From NCBI GenBank assembly GCA_964402325.1, contig CAYOBI010000003.1, forward strand, positions 19,788-83,787: a stretch of DNA of 64,000 nucleotides. Reading direction: 5' to 3'. A program made the position numbers and the translations under genes. Of this stretch, positions 57,666-64,000 are shown piece by piece. The DNA is from Raineyella sp964402325. GTDB taxonomy: Bacteria > Actinomycetota > Actinomycetes > Propionibacteriales > Propionibacteriaceae. Within the stretch, counting starts at the first letter, position 1; each line of letters begins with the position of its first letter. A model generated the notes under the pieces. It saw only the letters and a program-made list of their open reading frames with translations, was not told the DNA's origin and made no database searches.

Positions 57666-59765
57666 TCACTCGCCGCCGCGGGCCTTCTGGATGACCTCGT
57701 CGGACACGTTCTTCGGGGTCTCGGCGTACGAGTCGAACTCCATCGAGTACGACGCCTGGCCCGAGGTCTTGGAGCGCAGGTCACCGACGTAACCGAACAT
57801 CTCCGACAGCGGGACGAGGGCGTGCACGACCTTGTTGCCGTGCTGGTCCTCCATCGACTGGACCTGGCCACGACGGGCGTTCAGGTCACCGATGACGGTG
57901 CCCAGGTAGTCCTCCGGGGTGGTCACGTCGACGGACGCGATCGGCTCGAGCAGGACCGGGTTGGCCTTGCGGGCAGCCTCCTTGAAGGCCATCGAGCCGG
58001 CGATCTTGAACGCGAGCTCCGAGGAGTCGACGTCGTGGTAGGCGCCGTCGACCAGGGTCACCTTGACGTCCTCGACCGGGTAGCCGGCCAGCACACCGAA
58101 CTGCATGGCCTCCTGGATGCCCGCGTCGACCGAGGGGATGTACTCCTTGGGGATGCGGCCACCGGTCACGGCGTTGACGAACTCGTAGCCCGAGCCCGGC
58201 TCCTGCGGCTCGACGTTGATGATGACGCGACCGTACTGGCCCGAACCACCCGACTGCTTCTTGTGGGTGTACTCGAACTTCTCGACGGTCTTGCGGAGCG
58301 ACTCACGGTAGGCCACCTGCGGCTTGCCGATGTTGGCCTCGACGTGGAACTCGCGCTTCATCCGGTCGATCAGCACGTCGAGGTGCAGCTCGCCCATGCC
58401 GGCGATGATGGTCTGGCCGGTCTCCTCGTCGGTGTGCACCTGGAAGGTCGGGTCCTCCTCGGCGAGGCGCTGGATGGCGATGCCCAGCTTCTCCTGGTCG
58501 GCCTTCGACTTCGGCTCGATGGCCTGCTCGATGACGGGGGCGGGGAAGGTCATCGACTCCAGCACCACCGGGTTGCTCGGGTCGCACAGGGTGTCACCGG
58601 TGCCGGTGTCCTTCAGACCCATCACGGCGACGATCTGGCCGGCGCCGATGGAGGCGATCTCCTGACGCTTGTTGGCGTGCATCTGGTAGATCTTGCCGAT
58701 CCGCTCCTTCTTGCCCTTGACCGAGTTGAGCACGGTCGAGCCGGTCTCGAGACGGCCGGAGTACACGCGGATGTAGGTCAGGCGGCCCAGGTGCGGGTCG
58801 GCGGCGATCTTGAAGGCCAGCATGGCCAGCGGCTGGTCGTCGGCCGGGTGGCGCTCGATCACGACGGACTCGTCGCCGGGCTTGAAGCCCTCGATGGCCG
58901 GGATGTCGAGCGGCGACGGCAGGTAGTCGACGACGGCGTCGAGCAGCGGCTGGACGCCCTTGTTCTTGAACGCGGTGCCACAGAACACGGCGGTGATGGA
59001 GCTGGACAGCACCGCGCGGCGGACCGCGGCCTTGAGCTCGGCGACGGTGAACTCCTCGCCGCCGAGGTACTTCTCCATGAACTCGTCGTCGTTCTCGGCG
59101 ATGACCTCGAGCAGCTCGGCACGGGCGGCGTCGGCCTTGTCCTTGAGATCGGCCGGGATCTCCTCGATCTCGTAGTCCTCACCCACCACGGTCTCGCCGC
59201 GCCACACCAGGGAGCGCATCTCGACCAGGTCGATGACGCCGTAGAAGCCACCCTCGGAGCCGAGCGGCAGCTGCATGACGGCGGCCGTCGCCCCCAGCCG
59301 GGTCCGGATGGTCTCGACCGCGTGGTCGAAGTCGGCACCCGTACGGTCCAGCTTGTTGACGAAGCAGATCCGCGGCACGCCGTACTTGTCGGCCTGGCGC
59401 CACACGGTCATCGACTGCGGCTCGACACCGGCGACACCGTCGAACACGGCCACGGCACCGTCGAGGACACGCAGCGAGCGCTCCACCTCGACGGTGAAGT
59501 CGACGTGGCCGGGGGTGTCGATGATGTTGATCTGGATGTCGTGCCAGTGGCAGGTGGTGGCGGCGGAGGTGATCGTGATGCCACGCTCCTGCTCCTGCTC
59601 CATCCAGTCCATCGTGGCGCCGCCCTCGTGCACCTCACCGATCTTGTAGTTGATACCGGTGTAGAACAGAATGCGCTCGGTGGTGGTGGTCTTACCGGCG
59701 TCAATGTGCGCCATGATCCCGATGTTGCGGACCTTGGCGAGGTTGGTTTCAATCTCGACAGCCAC
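57666..59765 (-). CDS. fusA: Elongation factor G
   Basis: EF-G drives ribosomal translocation. The 699-residue GTPase has NIGIMAHIDAGKTTTTERILFYTG, the DTPGHVDFTVEVERSLRVLDG motif, NKLDRTGADF, and the domain IV region with KKQSGGSGQYGRVIINVEP and SVDAGIQEAM. It lies 243 nt after rpsG. Standard str-operon member. Confidence 0.99.
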   Translation of the reverse strand: MAVEIETNLAKVRNIGIMAHIDAGKTTTTERILFYTGINYKIGEVHEGGATMDWMEQEQERGITITSAATTCHWHDIQINIIDTPGHVDFTVEVERSLRVLDGAVAVFDGVAGVEPQSMTVWRQADKYGVPRICFVNKLDRTGADFDHAVETIRTRLGATAAVMQLPLGSEGGFYGVIDLVEMRSLVWRGETVVGEDYEIEEIPADLKDKADAARAELLEVIAENDDEFMEKYLGGEEFTVAELKAAVRRAVLSSSITAVFCGTAFKNKGVQPLLDAVVDYLPSPLDIPAIEGFKPGDESVVIERHPADDQPLAMLAFKIAADPHLGRLTYIRVYSGRLETGSTVLNSVKGKKERIGKIYQMHANKRQEIASIGAGQIVAVMGLKDTGTGDTLCDPSNPVVLESMTFPAPVIEQAIEPKSKADQEKLGIAIQRLAEEDPTFQVHTDEETGQTIIAGMGELHLDVLIDRMKREFHVEANIGKPQVAYRESLRKTVEKFEYTHKKQSGGSGQYGRVIINVEPQEPGSGYEFVNAVTGGRIPKEYIPSVDAGIQEAMQFGVLAGYPVEDVKVTLVDGAYHDVDSSELAFKIAGSMAFKEAARKANPVLLEPIASVDVTTPEDYLGTVIGDLNARRGQVQSMEDQHGNKVVHALVPLSEMFGYVGDLRSKTSGQASYSMEFDSYAETPKNVSDEVIQKARGGE

Positions 59766-60008
59766 GAAGGGTACCTCTCGTCATGTGTGCGGTCATCTTC
59801 CGGGTTGACCGCACGTGGCGGCGTGACCGGTGGTCAGTGAAGTGGTGGCCGACGCGCGCCCCGACGGCGGCGCGGCCCGATGGGCGTGCGACACGCGACC
59901 CTGCACAGGGTACGGCGACGGGCGCCGACGATCCAACCCACGCGGTACGCACTGGGTGCGGACCGCCGAAGGGGACCATCGGCGCCCGGCGCCGTGAAGC
60001 AGGGTGTG

Positions 60009-60479
60009 TCACCAACGGTAGTGAGCGAAAGCCTTGTTGGCCTCGGCCATCTTGTGGGTGTCCTCGCGACGCTTCACCGAAGCGCCCAGGCCGTTGGAGG
60101 CGTCGAGGATCTCGTTCATCAGGCGCTCGGCCATGGTCTTCTCGCGGCGGTCGCGGGAGAACCCGACCAGCCAGCGCAGCGCCAGGGTGGTGGCCCGGGC
60201 GGGCTTGACCTCGACCGGGACCTGGTAGGTGGCGCCACCGACCCGGCGGGACTTGACCTCGAGGGCGGGCTTCACATTGTCCAGCGCCCGCTTCAGGGTC
60301 TGCACGGGGTCGACGCCGGTCTTGGCCCGGGTGCCCTCGAGAGCGGTGTAGACGATGTTCTGGGCGACGGACTTCTTGCCGTCGACGAGCACCTTGCTGA
60401 CCAGCTGGCTCACCAGGGGCGAGCCGTAGACCGGGTCGGCGGGCATGGGGCGACGGGGCGCGGGACCCTTACGAGGCAT
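60009..60479 (-). CDS. rpsG: 30S ribosomal protein S7
   Basis: S7 nucleates the 30S head. The 156-residue product (MPRKGPAPRRPMPADPVYGS, then TLKRALDNVKPALEVKSRRVGGATYQVPVEV) is a typical member. Its start overlaps the rpsL stop (TAATG), so translation is coupled. Confidence 0.99.
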   Translation of the reverse strand: MPRKGPAPRRPMPADPVYGSPLVSQLVSKVLVDGKKSVAQNIVYTALEGTRAKTGVDPVQTLKRALDNVKPALEVKSRRVGGATYQVPVEVKPARATTLALRWLVGFSRDRREKTMAERLMNEILDASNGLGASVKRREDTHKMAEANKAFAHYRW

Positions 60480-60850
60480 TACTTCTCCTTCTTCGCACCG
60501 TAGCGGCTGCGGGCCTGCTTACGGTTCTTGACGCCCTGGGTGTCCAGCGAGCCGCGGATGATCTTGTAGCGGACGCCCGGCAGGTCCTTCACACGGCCGC
60601 CGCGCACGAGCACCATCGAGTGCTCCTGCAGGTTGTGGCCGACACCCGGGATGTACGCGGTCACCTCGACACCGCTGGAGAGGCGCACACGGGCAACTTT
60701 CCGCAGGGCCGAGTTCGGCTTCTTCGGGGTGGTGGTGTAGACGCGGGTGCAGACGCCACGGCGCTGCGGAGAACCCTTGAGGGCAGGCGTCTTGCTCTTC
60801 GTCGCCTTGTCGGTCCGGCCCTTGCGGACCAGCTGCTGGATAGTTGGCAC
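60479..60850 (-). CDS. rpsL: 30S ribosomal protein S12
   Basis: S12 controls decoding accuracy and is the classic streptomycin-resistance locus. The 123-residue product starts with GTG (MPTIQQLVRKGR). The segment TTTPKKPNSALRKVARVRLSSG shows the wild-type lysine of KKPNSA. The frame is open 76 codons further upstream but without S12 residues. It begins the str operon after a long untranslated leader. Confidence 0.99.
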   Translation of the reverse strand: MPTIQQLVRKGRTDKATKSKTPALKGSPQRRGVCTRVYTTTPKKPNSALRKVARVRLSSGVEVTAYIPGVGHNLQEHSMVLVRGGRVKDLPGVRYKIIRGSLDTQGVKNRKQARSRYGAKKEK

Positions 60851-61213
60851 CGGCTGGTATCTCTTTCCGTTGGTCGGGCGTACCCGGCGGTGCCGGGCAT
60901 GCCCTGATGTCGTACGACTCCTGTGCGGGGTCTGATGACTCCTGGCTGCGGTCCCCTGCCGGCGAGGACGTACGCACGGGAGAACCCTCGCGCGACGTCG
61001 CCTCGTGGCGGCGGGACGACCGCATGTTTCGCGGCTCTGCCGGCGGAACGGAAGCCTTCGGTGGCCGACCCCGCGCACTGCTCATGCACTGCGCAGTTCG
61101 GGACCTCACCCAGGTTGTTCACCACGATCGGCACTGGACGGCCGATGGCCGATGACCGATCACCCCGCGAGCGGGCGCTGCGACTGGCCCGGACATGCCG
61201 GACACAGGTACCA
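60851..61213 (-). other. Long leader region of rpsL
   Basis: The stretch between the proposed promoter and rpsL is about 360 nt. No protein is supported in it. An ORF on each strand is only a shadow of the GC-rich sequence. It could carry a regulatory RNA structure for S12/S7/EF-G synthesis, but I see no long perfect stem. Confidence 0.5.
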
Positions 61214-61242
61214 AGGCTACCGACATTCGGCCCTCCGGTCAA
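61214..61242 (-). promoter_or_regulatory. rpsL (str operon) promoter
   Basis: On the minus strand TTGACC (61237-61242) and TAGCCT (61214-61219) are separated by exactly 17 nt. It lies between the rpoC terminator and the rpsL leader and is the best match to a housekeeping promoter here. Confidence 0.65.
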
Positions 61243-61295
61243 AACAGCGGTGCCGGTCGGCCCGTCACCCTACACCGGAACCGCGGTACGACGGC

Positions 61296-61340
61296 GAAGC
61301 GCCGTGGGGACGTCCAGCAAGGACACCCCCACGGCGCTTC
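61296..61340 (-). terminator. Terminator after rpoC
   Basis: GAAGCGCCGTGGGG pairs perfectly with CCCCACGGCGCTTC (14-bp stem, 17-nt loop), starting 21 nt beyond the rpoC stop. Confidence 0.85.
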
Positions 61341-61361
61341 AGCGTCGGTGACCGACTCCGA

Positions 61362-64000
<2,639 letters not shown>

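Overview
This window is one GC-rich stretch (about 70% G+C by eye) of an actinobacterial chromosome. The best guess is a member of the Propionibacteriaceae. That rests on a very large protein resembling the pyrophosphate-dependent PEP carboxykinase described from Propionibacterium freudenreichii, an actinobacterial Fe/Mn superoxide dismutase, long acidic tails on ribosomal proteins, and several genes that look leaderless. Two runs of 100 N are assembly gaps. I found no tRNA, rRNA, CRISPR array, transposase or phage gene.

The backbone is the ribosomal/translation supercluster, all on the minus strand: rpoC (cut by the right edge), rpsL-rpsG-fusA-tuf (61.4-56.3 kb), the S10 and spc operons rpsJ to rplO (35.2-25.3 kb), secY-adk-map (25.1-22.3 kb), and infA-rpmJ-rpsM-rpsK-rpsD-rpoA-rplQ (6.7-2.5 kb). 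Two accessory blocks interrupt it. truA, an RsmC-like methyltransferase and sodA converge on its end from the left.

Block 1 (6.9-22.2 kb, between infA and map) holds a two-ExxH diiron protein, a DUF1707 membrane protein, a YaaA-family protein, the probable PPi-PEPCK, a tripartite ABC importer of the TrpXYZ type, a DUF4395/thioredoxin pair, a thioester-domain-like protein with the thioester cysteine replaced by serine, and a family 2A encapsulin overlapping a SufS-type cysteine desulfurase with a long disordered N-terminal region. The last pair is the most notable system here: a protein nanocompartment with its enzyme cargo, of the type linked to sulfur storage.

Block 2 (35.7-55.9 kb, between rpsJ and tuf) holds serB, a mobA-like gene, a complete respiratory nitrate reductase operon narK-narG-narH-narJ-narI, a SixA-like phosphatase, a cation diffusion facilitator, an aldo/keto reductase, treY, a FrnE-like DsbA protein, two differently broken GH3 glycosidase genes flanking an intact HAD-family gene, and a hemerythrin-like protein. 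mobA beside nar makes biological sense because NarG needs the guanylylated molybdenum cofactor.

Each N gap is flanked on both sides by the same perfect 55-bp sequence. Collapsing the first gap restores an in-frame rplQ, so both gaps are probably scaffolding artefacts at short tandem repeats. Several monocistronic genes have a TANNNT hexamer 6-8 nt before the start codon and no clear ribosome-binding site, as expected for leaderless mRNAs.
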